Assembly (NCBI GenBank): GCA_020431545.1
Contig: JAGQIB010000164.1
Coordinates: 1-6,814, forward strand
Direction: 5' to 3'
Origin: Gemmatimonadota bacterium
GTDB taxonomy: Bacteria; ARS69
Length of the DNA stretch: 6,814 bases
Shown: piece after piece, positions 1 through 4,758 of the stretch
Numbering within the stretch: the stretch's first letter is position 1
Layout: every line of letters begins with the position of its first letter
Made by a program: the position numbers and the translations under genes
The notes under the pieces: generated by a model
Database searches by the model: none
What the model saw: the letters and a program-made list of their open reading frames with translations, nothing else
Told to the model about the DNA's origin: nothing

Positions 1-165
1 CAGTTGGGGGGCCGAATCGGGTCCGCGCTCTGAAGAACCGGATTCGTCAGATGGGGCAGGCATGAGCCAGAAGGACTCTTCGAGGTCGTCAAGGACCTTG
101 AGACCGCAAGGCTCTTTGCTCGATCTGAACTAAACACCGCCTTCTCGATGTTGACCGAAGACTAG
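1..165 (+). CDS. 3' end of an unrecognised gene, possibly frameshifted
   Basis: I do not recognise this product. Two overlapping plus-strand frames both look coding at the left edge. One (codons from base 3) reads VGGPNRVRALKNRIRQMGQA and stops at 63-65. The other (codons from base 34) reads ...EPEGLFEVVKDLETARL... and stops at TAG 163-165, with good codon usage and an amphipathic, charged character. They join smoothly if the GGGG run at 53-56 has one base too many, giving ...NRIRQMGRHEPEGLFEVV.... This could be a real frameshift, an assembly error, or two unrelated tails. The gene starts outside the window and converges on the ImmA-like gene, with a small hairpin (178-194) between the two stops. 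Confidence 0.4.
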
Positions 166-177
166 CCCCCCCCGCGT

Positions 178-194
178 GCCTCGATAAACGAGGC
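178..194. terminator. Small hairpin between convergent stops
   Basis: A perfect 6-bp stem (GCCTCG / CGAGGC) with the 5-nt loop ATAAA lies between the plus-strand stop at 165 and the minus-strand stop at 222. The position suits a bidirectional transcript end. Neither strand has a T-run after the stem, so it is not a classical intrinsic terminator. A C-run (166-173) precedes it on the plus strand. Confidence 0.35.
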
Positions 195-221
195 CCGTCG
201 GTATCTGATTGTTGGACCTCC

Positions 222-815
222 TCACGACCGAGCGGGCGTGTGTGCAGCGCGGTGGCGAGCACGGGTGGTATTGGTCCTGTATCTGAGAAGTGCAGGGCTC
301 ACCCCGTAGTGCCGGGCGATACTGGCGTCTGGTTCCCCGCGCGCGAGCTGTCGGACGAGTCCGACAAAGGGGACAAGGGCGGCTGCCGCTACGCCATAGG
401 CCTCCTTCTCCTTGCTGATCCCGTAGTCGCGGGTTAGGAGACCAGTGGCCGGATCTGGGAAGACCCGGGTCGGCTTGTGGTTCAGATGGATGTGGGCGAC
501 CTCTTCCATGAGTGAGGAGCGGAGCCGAGTGTCTGATTGCCAGGGGTTGTAGACGATGAGCCATGGGCCGCCGGTTTCTCGGTACGCTGCTGCCCACCAG
601 GAGTTGCGGGCCCTCCGTAGGCAATCGAGCAGGGAGCCCGTTCCGTTCCCGATCTCCACCACGCTGGCCACAAGTACTCCTGGCATCTTCTCAATCAGCT
701 CCAGTGGGTCGAGGGAGTCCTCGTCCCCAAGTCCCAGGATTCGCCGGAGTTCCTGCGCCTTTCCCTCCCATCTGCGGAGGAACCCCTGCTGTGGCCATGG
801 AACTCGGGCAGGCAT
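222..815 (-). CDS. ImmA/IrrE-like (DUF955) peptidase homologue, EExxH variant
   Basis: This 197-aa protein has the layout of the ImmA/IrrE (DUF955, COG2856) metallopeptidase family. That family pairs with XRE repressors and inactivates them by cleavage, as ImmA does to ImmR in ICEBs1. The core is SLMEEVAHIHLNH (residues 101-113), followed by KEKEAYGVAAAALVPF (135-150), which matches the usual E-A-x-x-x-A-x-x-L-x-P segment carrying the third metal ligand (E138). The usual HExxH reads E104-E105-V-A-H108, so the first zinc histidine is Glu; H110 and H113 are nearby. I recall EExxH members of this family but cannot verify that here. The start is ATG 815-813, with GAAGGG (827-822) 6 nt upstream. 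It begins 2 nt after the XRE stop, so the two are surely co-transcribed. The C-terminal tail (about 160-197) is Arg-rich and contains an ASIARHYGVSPALLRYR stretch that could be a small HTH. Activity on the XRE partner is inference. Confidence 0.8.
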   Translation of the reverse strand: MPARVPWPQQGFLRRWEGKAQELRRILGLGDEDSLDPLELIEKMPGVLVASVVEIGNGTGSLLDCLRRARNSWWAAAYRETGGPWLIVYNPWQSDTRLRSSLMEEVAHIHLNHKPTRVFPDPATGLLTRDYGISKEKEAYGVAAAALVPFVGLVRQLARGEPDASIARHYGVSPALLRYRTNTTRARHRAAHTPARS

Positions 816-817
816 GT

Positions 818-1204
818 CTATCCCTTCTTTCGGAGCATCTCGCGGTAGGCGATCTTCAAGAACCCGGCTAGTGCGTCGGCGGTGTCCGGGTCAAGGTTGG
901 GCTCGGCACGGAGGTGGGCCTCAAACCGGGCCATCACTTCTGCGGGCTTTGACGCGGGTTTCCTTCGACCTTCGGTGTCGCGCCGTCGCAGCAAGACCTT
1001 TTCCAGCGGCAGTCCGGCCCAGTCGACTACGCGGCGGATCGTATCGATGTCGGGTCTTGCTTCCTCCCGCTCGATTCGCGAGAGGGTCGAGGCACTGACC
1101 CCGCATTGCTCGGCGGCTGACCGCAGGGACAGGCCCTGTTCCTTCCGAAATTTCCTAGTCGCGCGGGCGAGCACGGTGAAATCCACTGTCGGTCTTGGCT
1201 CCAT
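818..1204 (-). CDS. XRE-family DNA-binding regulator paired with the ImmA-like gene
   Basis: This 128-aa protein is a helix-turn-helix regulator of the XRE/Cro-CI class. The HTH spans about residues 12-70; SLRSAAEQCGVSASTLSRIE (26-45) holds the first helix, turn and recognition helix. The C-terminal part (about 91-128, MARFEAHLRAEPNLDPDTA...) is a helical region often seen in XRE proteins encoded next to ImmA/IrrE peptidases. An in-frame ATG exists at 1294. I chose ATG 1204-1202 because AGGAG (1216-1212) sits 7 nt upstream, the family fold starts soon after, and the longer start would run through the operator. The protein likely acts as a dimer on the dyad at 1236-1273, controlling itself and the divergent plus-strand genes. 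That target is inferred from position, not shown. Confidence 0.85.
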   Translation of the reverse strand: MEPRPTVDFTVLARATRKFRKEQGLSLRSAAEQCGVSASTLSRIEREEARPDIDTIRRVVDWAGLPLEKVLLRRRDTEGRRKPASKPAEVMARFEAHLRAEPNLDPDTADALAGFLKIAYREMLRKKG

Positions 1205-1211
1205 CGGCTGA

Positions 1212-1216
1212 CTCCT
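1212..1216 (-). promoter_or_regulatory. Ribosome binding site setting the XRE start
   Basis: On the minus strand AGGAG lies 7 nt before the ATG at 1204. It decides in favour of the 128-aa product over an in-frame start 90 bases further upstream. Confidence 0.7.
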
Positions 1217-1235
1217 GGCCTTGGGGACCCCAAAA

Positions 1236-1273
1236 TGTGCCATACCTGGGACGAAAGATCCAGGGTTGACACA
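1236..1273. promoter_or_regulatory. 38-bp dyad, probable operator of the divergent module
   Basis: TGTGCCATACCTGG (1236-1249) and CCAGGGTTGACACA (1260-1273) form an imperfect inverted repeat: 11 of 14 positions match, around a 10-bp spacer. It lies between the divergent XRE and Cas2-like genes, and its right arm contains the TTGACA -35 box of the rightward promoter. CTGGGAC occurs at 1246-1252 and again at 1275-1281, 29 bp apart, so a second half-site may extend past the dyad. Binding here would block the plus-strand promoter and probably the XRE promoter. XRE as the ligand is inference. Confidence 0.55.
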
Positions 1274-1294
1274 TCTGGGACAATGGTGTCTCAT
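1266..1294 (+). promoter_or_regulatory. Probable sigma70-type promoter of the Cas2-like/SNase/HEPN cluster
   Basis: A perfect TTGACA (1266-1271), a 17-bp spacer and TCTCAT (1289-1294, four of six consensus bases) predict transcription starting near 1300, about 40 nt before the Cas2-like gene. The -35 box lies inside the dyad, which fits repression. The -10 is weak. Confidence 0.5.
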
Positions 1295-1303
1295 GCACGG
1301 GAC

Positions 1304-1321
1304 GCCGTAAATGGGTACGGC
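1304..1321 (+). promoter_or_regulatory. Leader hairpin just before the Cas2-like ribosome binding site
   Basis: GCCGTA (1304-1309) and TACGGC (1316-1321) form a perfect 6-bp stem with a 6-nt loop, directly followed by the AGAGGAG ribosome binding site (1324-1330). If transcription starts near 1300, it is the 5' cap structure of the mRNA and could stabilise it. It leaves the ribosome site free, so it need not repress translation. Confidence 0.35.
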
Positions 1322-1340
1322 ACAGAGGAGAATGAGAGAA

Positions 1341-1628
1341 ATGGTCTACCTCGTTTCGTACGACCTGAACCGGCCCGGGCAGGACTATGGGGGCCTCTAC
1401 GACGCGATAAAGGCACTTGGAGACTGGTGCCACCCCTTGGAGTCCACGTGGCTGATCGACACGACACTTGGGGCGTCCCCCATCGCCGAGCGGCTCAGGG
1501 CGAACATCGATCGAAACGACAGCCTCCTCGTGATCGGCGTGACACAGGACTACGCTGGTTGGCTCCCGAAGGAGGTGTGGGAGTGGATCCGGGGCCGCTC
1601 CGCAGCCCTCTCCGGAATCGGGAGGTAG
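1341..1628 (+). CDS. Stand-alone Cas2-like ('SinR family') small protein
   Basis: This 95-aa protein starts MVYLVSYDLNRPGQDY and looks like the small ferredoxin-fold family often annotated 'SinR family protein' or Cas2-like. Strand beta1 ends in YDL, with D8 at the position of the Cas2 metal-binding Asp. It is followed by helix LYDAIKALGDW, strand STWLIDT (35-41), a second helix (47-57), and NDSLLVIGV (59-67) as the last core strand. Cas2 and VapD relatives are dimeric nucleases or nucleic-acid binders; real Cas2 needs Cas1, and no cas1 or CRISPR array is in view. I chose ATG 1341 because the fold starts there and AGAGGAG (1324-1330) is 10 nt upstream; ATG 1332 is too close and an ATG at 1311 lies inside the leader hairpin. 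It is the first gene of the plus-strand cluster, 4 nt before the next. Activity is unknown. Confidence 0.75.
   Translation: MVYLVSYDLNRPGQDYGGLYDAIKALGDWCHPLESTWLIDTTLGASPIAERLRANIDRNDSLLVIGVTQDYAGWLPKEVWEWIRGRSAALSGIGR
1620..1625 (+). promoter_or_regulatory. Ribosome binding site setting the SNase-like start
   Basis: GGGAGG overlaps the last codons of the Cas2-like gene and lies 7 nt before ATG 1633. This favours that ATG over the GTG at 1630, which is only 4 nt away, and suggests translational coupling of the two genes. Confidence 0.6.
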
Positions 1629-1632
1629 GGTG

Positions 1633-1914
1633 ATGGATAGAGTCTATGGCCGGGTCCGCCGAGTGCTGGACGGCGACACCCTCGATGTGGAGATCACGCG
1701 CAGGTCGAGCGGGAATCGGTACGATTACGCACCGGTAGAGCGGGTCCGTCTCGTGGGCATCGATGCTCCCGAGCGTGGCTCTCGGGGATCCCGTGCTGCC
1801 CGGCAACAGCTTGCCAATCGGGTCGCGGGGCGAGGCATGAGGATCGACGTGCACGCTCGCGACCGATACGGCCGGCTCATCGGGAAGGTCACCGTCACGC
1901 CCAATCGGAGGTAG
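1633..1914 (+). CDS. Short staphylococcal-nuclease-like (thermonuclease family) protein
   Basis: This 93-aa protein carries the N-terminal two thirds of a staphylococcal nuclease (SNase) domain. These enzymes hydrolyse DNA and RNA with calcium. Visible motifs are VLDGDT (11-16), VRLVGIDAPE (38-47) and DRYGR (77-81). They preserve equivalents of Staphylococcus nuclease D21 (D15), R35 (R39), D40 (D44), E43 (E47) and R87 (R81), so the whole catalytic set is present. The protein stops about 12 residues after the last motif, where family members usually continue with a GxxVNxxLVxxGxA-type segment and two more helices. I looked in the other two frames after 1914 and saw no such continuation. There is no signal peptide, unlike many SNases, so it should act in the cytoplasm. 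It may need a partner, perhaps the Cas2-like protein encoded 4 nt upstream, to complete its fold, or it may be a decayed nuclease. Confidence 0.75.
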   Translation: MDRVYGRVRRVLDGDTLDVEITRRSSGNRYDYAPVERVRLVGIDAPERGSRGSRAARQQLANRVAGRGMRIDVHARDRYGRLIGKVTVTPNRR

Positions 1915-1918
1915 TCGC

Positions 1919-1972
1919 ATGAGGCGCGTGTGGAGTTCACCGGGGCGCGCATCTGGGGAGATACGCGCGTAG
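1919..1972 (+). other. Possible 17-codon leader ORF
   Basis: ATG 1919 opens a 17-codon frame (MRRVWSSPGRASGEIRA) ending at TAG 1970-1972, with GGAGG (1907-1911) 7 nt upstream. The arrangement repeats the previous junction, where the ribosome site also abuts the TAG of the preceding gene. It overlaps the hairpin at 1945-1968, so ribosomes translating it would melt that structure. It may be a leader peptide, the stub of a lost gene, or chance. Confidence 0.2.
1945..1968 (+). promoter_or_regulatory. Strong hairpin in the SNase-HEPN leader
   Basis: GCGCGCATCT (1945-1954) and AGATACGCGC (1959-1968) pair over 10 positions with one mismatch (1950 with 1963), closing a GGGG loop. It stands in the 138-nt gap between the SNase-like stop and the HEPN-protein start. 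No T-run follows, so a Rho-independent stop is doubtful. An attenuator, an RNA processing site or a stabiliser separating expression of the last gene is possible. Confidence 0.45.
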
Positions 1973-2039
1973 AACGAACGCGGCTCGGTGTCTCTTCGGT
2001 CGCGTACCGTTCGAGTGCTTGGCAGGTGTCGAAGGCACG

Positions 2040-2047
2040 TAAGGAGG
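2040..2047 (+). promoter_or_regulatory. Perfect Shine-Dalgarno site setting the GTG start of the HEPN protein
   Basis: TAAGGAGG, a full complement to the 16S rRNA tail, lies 5 nt before GTG 2053. It overrides other in-frame starts at GTG 1930 and ATG 2116; the latter has only GAAGGA 3 nt away. Confidence 0.75.
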
Positions 2048-2052
2048 AGGGT

Positions 2053-3120
2053 GTGGAAAGGCAGTTCCGTTTTCGACGACTCGAGAAGCACGGGGTTGGT
2101 GGAACCGAAGGACACATGGAGTTGGAGGTCCCGGCTCCGCAGTCGGACACCGGCAAGCGCTACCGTGAGTGTCCGAGCGAGCGCTGCGAACCTCGGACCT
2201 TCCTCTTGGGGCAAGGCGAAGAGCGTGGGGGCGCGTTGGACTGTGCGGGCGCACGCCGACGGCCGGGCGAAGATGGCACGACCTGCCCATACTGTGGGCT
2301 TGACGCTCCGGACGATCGTTTCGACTACGAAGGGGATCTTGAGGAGATTCAGAAGTACGTGGAATGGGCAGTTCTTCACGACACTGCCGACTACATGGAC
2401 GAGCTCGCTCGAGACTTCAACCGCAGCACTGCGCCGCTCAAGGGGCTGCTTGGAATCGAGATGAAGGTCAAGAGCCCACGGCCACCGAGGCCTAGTCTGT
2501 GGAGAGAGGACCTGCTGCGCAACATCCACTGCGGCCATTGCGGGCGCTCTTACGGGGTGTATGCCATTGCTCTCTTTTGCCCCGATTGCGGGCTGCCGAA
2601 CCTGCGGGATCACTTTGATCGTGAGGTAGAGCTGGTCGAGCAGCAGGTACGGCTGGCCCGAGAGGTCCAGGATCGCGAGCTTGCCTACCGTCTTCTCGGC
2701 AACGCACACGAGGACGTGCTAACGGCGATGGAGTCGTTTCAGAAGGCTGTGTACCGGTTCCTGCTGGACAGGCGCCTGCCTAATAGGGCTGCCCAACTCG
2801 GGTCGGGCAAGGCCGTCAAGAATCGGTTTCAGAACGACCTAAACGCGACGCGGCTGTGGGCGAATCTGGACATTGATCCGTTCGCCGGCCTTACCAAGGA
2901 CGAGCTTGAGCTGTTGCGTTTCAACGTTGGAAAACGGCACGTGGTCGGCCACAACCTGAGCATGTCGGACGAGTCATATGCCGCGACTGCGCGAACCGAA
3001 CCTCTTGGTCGAACTGTCTCAATCGTTGCCGACGACGTCTCGCGCTTCGCCGAGCTCTGTGGTCGAGTGATCGACGGGCTTGAGGTTGAACTGAAGACGC
3101 ATTGCCCGGAGGGCGGGTGA
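2053..3120 (+). CDS. Two-zinc-ribbon protein with C-terminal HEPN-like domain
   Basis: This 355-aa soluble protein has no whole-length family I can name. The N-terminal part has a cysteine set C40-x4-C45 ... C78-x2-C81 (C64 between them), and a second, cleaner ribbon C160-x2-C163-x12-C176-x2-C179. Each is followed by an acidic helix (DRFDYEGDLEEIQKYVEWA; DHFDREVELVEQQVRL), which suggests a duplicated ribbon-plus-helix unit. The C-terminal half (about 190-345) is mostly helical and holds LELLRFNVGKRHVVGHN (285-301), where R295-x4-H300 matches the R-x4-6-H signature of HEPN domains. Those domains act as RNases in many toxin-antitoxin, abortive-infection and CRISPR effectors, though some are inactive. 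The start is GTG 2053, decided by TAAGGAGG. It is the last gene of the plus-strand cluster. I infer RNA cleavage or RNA binding; the zinc ribbons may sense or bind nucleic acid. The HEPN assignment rests on one motif and the helical context. Confidence 0.65.
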   Translation: MERQFRFRRLEKHGVGGTEGHMELEVPAPQSDTGKRYRECPSERCEPRTFLLGQGEERGGALDCAGARRRPGEDGTTCPYCGLDAPDDRFDYEGDLEEIQKYVEWAVLHDTADYMDELARDFNRSTAPLKGLLGIEMKVKSPRPPRPSLWREDLLRNIHCGHCGRSYGVYAIALFCPDCGLPNLRDHFDREVELVEQQVRLAREVQDRELAYRLLGNAHEDVLTAMESFQKAVYRFLLDRRLPNRAAQLGSGKAVKNRFQNDLNATRLWANLDIDPFAGLTKDELELLRFNVGKRHVVGHNLSMSDESYAATARTEPLGRTVSIVADDVSRFAELCGRVIDGLEVELKTHCPEGG

Positions 3121-3458
3121 CTTGGGGAGGTGCGTCCGTCCCGGATGTCCGCGATCAGGGAAGGCGTACTCCTGAAAAGCACAGGATTGCGGCAAAAGGC
3201 AGTGCCTCGATCCCGGAAGACATGCTGTAGAAGCGCTCCTCCGTTCCGTCTGCCTGTGATAGCGCCATGTCGGCGATCGCGCGCGCGATTCGGCAACCAA
3301 ACGCCGCATCATTTGCGGTGAACAGACCGCTCAATCACCGCATCGTCTGCGGCTGAGGGCTCCACAATCGCCGCCTGCTGATCCAAGTCCTTGTCCGGAA
3401 ATCAAATACGAGCGAAATGGCAGAGACTGCGGAATCGGGGCGCTCACCGCCGCCCCCC
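3121..3458. other. 338-bp non-coding stretch between convergent genes
   Basis: This lies between the stop of the HEPN-like gene and the stop of the secreted propeller gene on the other strand. The short open frames here resemble nothing and lack ribosome sites. Apart from the compound inverted repeat at 3304-3352, I see only a short palindrome, AGGCAGTGCCT (3197-3207). Base composition changes near here from the left accessory half to the more GC-rich right half. Confidence 0.6.
3304..3352. repeat. Compound inverted repeat with tandem small hairpins
   Basis: Two 15-bp hairpin units, CCGCATCATTTGCGG (3304-3318) and CCGCATCGTCTGCGG (3338-3352), match at 13 of 15 positions and lie 34 bp apart. 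Each forms a 5-bp stem; the first gains two more pairs outside. Alternatively TGCGGTGA (3314-3321) pairs perfectly with TCACCGCA (3335-3342), and the outer CCGCA/TGCGG also pair, making one long dyad of 18-bp arms (13 matches) around a 13-nt loop. The site sits between convergent genes, so a bidirectional terminator fits. A REP-like element or a recombination-junction relic is possible. Confidence 0.5.
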
Positions 3459-4637
3459 TCACCGTTCCCGACGCACCCACCGCGCCCCCGCGACGTCTCC
3501 CTCGCACGCCACCCGCACGAAGTAGACCCCGCCCGGCACCTGGGCCCCGCCGTCTCCCAGACCATCCCACGTCACCTGGTGCCGCCCCGCGGACTGCTCC
3601 CGGTCGCTCACGAGCGTCCGCACCATTCGCCCGCGCACGTCGTACACCCCCACCGACACGGTGCCGCGCCGCGGCAGCTCGTACGAGAGACTCGATCGAC
3701 CCGCGAACGGATTCGGCGACACCCGCAGCTCGAGCGACGGCGACGCCGAACCCAGAGTCTCCACGGCCGCGGTCGCGTCGCCGAGCACGATCCGCCGAAC
3801 CGACTTCACCGGACCGTTGTCCGCCACGAAGAGCGTGTCGCCGGTGACGGAGACCGCGATGCCGTTCGGCAGATTGAACTGGGCCGACAGGGCGGGACCG
3901 TCGACGTGTCCGGCCACGCCGGTGCCGGCCAGCACGGACCACGTTCCGTCCGGAAGAACCGCGTAGATCCGGTGCGTCGAGTTCCCCGCGACGTACAGGA
4001 CGCCGTCGCGGTACTCGCAGTACCCCGTGCGGTTGCCGGGAAGCGTCGCGACGAGCTCGACGTTGCCGGAGGGATCCGCGCGCAGGATGTCCGAGCTCAG
4101 GAAGTTCGCGATGTAGAGATTCCCGGCCTCGTCGAAGCTCACGCCGTCCGGTCCGGCGATGCCCTGGCCCGACGCGAACGTCGTCCAGGATCCGTCGGAG
4201 CGATCGACCTTGGCGATCGAGTTGGAGCTGTACTGCGCCACGTAGAGATACGCGCCGTCCGGCGAGATCGCCTGCCCCGTGGGGCCGGCGAGGCCGGTCG
4301 CGAGGGTGTGCTTCGTGCCGTCGGGTTCGATCCACTGGGCGAGGCCGGTATTCCAGGCCGACACGTACACGATGCCGTCCGAGTCCACCGTGCCGCCTTC
4401 CGGCAGCGCGATGCCGGTGGTCAGGTTCGAGATGGTGCCGTCCGGCGTGACCTTCTTCACGGCGCCGGCCAGACCCGGCGAGGGGAGGTACAGCGTCCCG
4501 TCCGGCCCCACGTTGACCTCTTCGATCGGCACGCTGAACGACACGAAGGTCTCCACCGTGTCGGCGACGGCGGCCAGGGGGGGCAGGACCAAGGCGACCA
4601 GGAGTCCGGCAAGGACGACACGAACGCATCGAAACAT
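3459..4637 (-). CDS. Exported NHL/SMP-30-type beta-propeller with FlgD-like sorting tail
   Basis: This 392-aa protein begins with a signal peptide (residues 1-25, hydrophobic VVLAGLLVALVLPPLAAVA, cleavage predicted after AVA). It then has about six propeller blades (about 30-290), seen as repeats such as PDGTLYL, SDGIVYVSAWN, PDGAYLYVAQYS, EAGNLYIANF, RDGVLYVAGN and TGDTLFVADN. The stretch GTGVAGHVDGPALSAQFN (238-255) is typical of NHL repeats. The tail (about 304-380, LRVSPNPF, VYDVRGRMVRTL, GGVYFVRV) is the FlgD-Ig/type-A-sorting-like module common on secreted proteins of FCB-group bacteria. The start is ATG 4637-4635, with GGAG (4647-4644) 6 nt upstream; an in-frame start at 4703 would place 22 residues before the signal peptide. 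It probably binds a ligand or acts outside the inner membrane; substrate and enzyme activity cannot be read. It lies 121 nt downstream of the AraC-type regulator on the same strand. Confidence 0.8.
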   Translation of the reverse strand: MFRCVRVVLAGLLVALVLPPLAAVADTVETFVSFSVPIEEVNVGPDGTLYLPSPGLAGAVKKVTPDGTISNLTTGIALPEGGTVDSDGIVYVSAWNTGLAQWIEPDGTKHTLATGLAGPTGQAISPDGAYLYVAQYSSNSIAKVDRSDGSWTTFASGQGIAGPDGVSFDEAGNLYIANFLSSDILRADPSGNVELVATLPGNRTGYCEYRDGVLYVAGNSTHRIYAVLPDGTWSVLAGTGVAGHVDGPALSAQFNLPNGIAVSVTGDTLFVADNGPVKSVRRIVLGDATAAVETLGSASPSLELRVSPNPFAGRSSLSYELPRRGTVSVGVYDVRGRMVRTLVSDREQSAGRHQVTWDGLGDGGAQVPGGVYFVRVACEGDVAGARWVRRER

Positions 4638-4726
4638 GGGGCGCTCCGAAGGCAGGGGGGCGGGATTCGCCGGGACCGTCCCGGCGGCCATCGGATCGAC
4701 CATCGCGGCGGGGCGGGCGGGACGTC

Positions 4727-4748
4727 GCCCGATCCCATGGGATCGGGC
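4727..4748. promoter_or_regulatory. Perfect 22-bp palindrome between regulator and propeller genes
   Basis: The half-site GCCCGATCCCA is followed immediately by its exact reverse complement, with NcoI-like CCATGG at the centre. It begins 11 nt after the AraC-type stop on the minus strand and lies about 90 bp before the propeller start. As RNA it could fold into a 9-bp stem with a CATG loop and end the regulator transcript, but no T-run follows on that strand. As DNA it is an ideal dimer operator. Confidence 0.5.
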
Positions 4749-4758
4749 CCGTTTCTGC

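Noticed and set aside
1205..1294. Longer XRE protein starting at ATG 1294
   Set aside because: The extra 30 residues would encode the operator and promoter region and have no family match. AGGAG sits 7 nt before ATG 1204.
1930..2052. Longer HEPN-protein start at GTG 1930
   Set aside because: There is no good ribosome site before it, the extension covers the hairpin leader and looks unstructured, and TAAGGAGG points to GTG 2053.
1495..2709. 404-codon open frame on the minus strand
   Set aside because: It is antisense to the Cas2-like, SNase-like and HEPN-like genes, all of which show family motifs and ribosome sites. No motif is seen in the antisense product.
3304..3352. Integron attC site
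   Set aside because: The structure is palindromic and short, but I found no GTTRRRY/RYYYAAC core pairs and no integrase gene.
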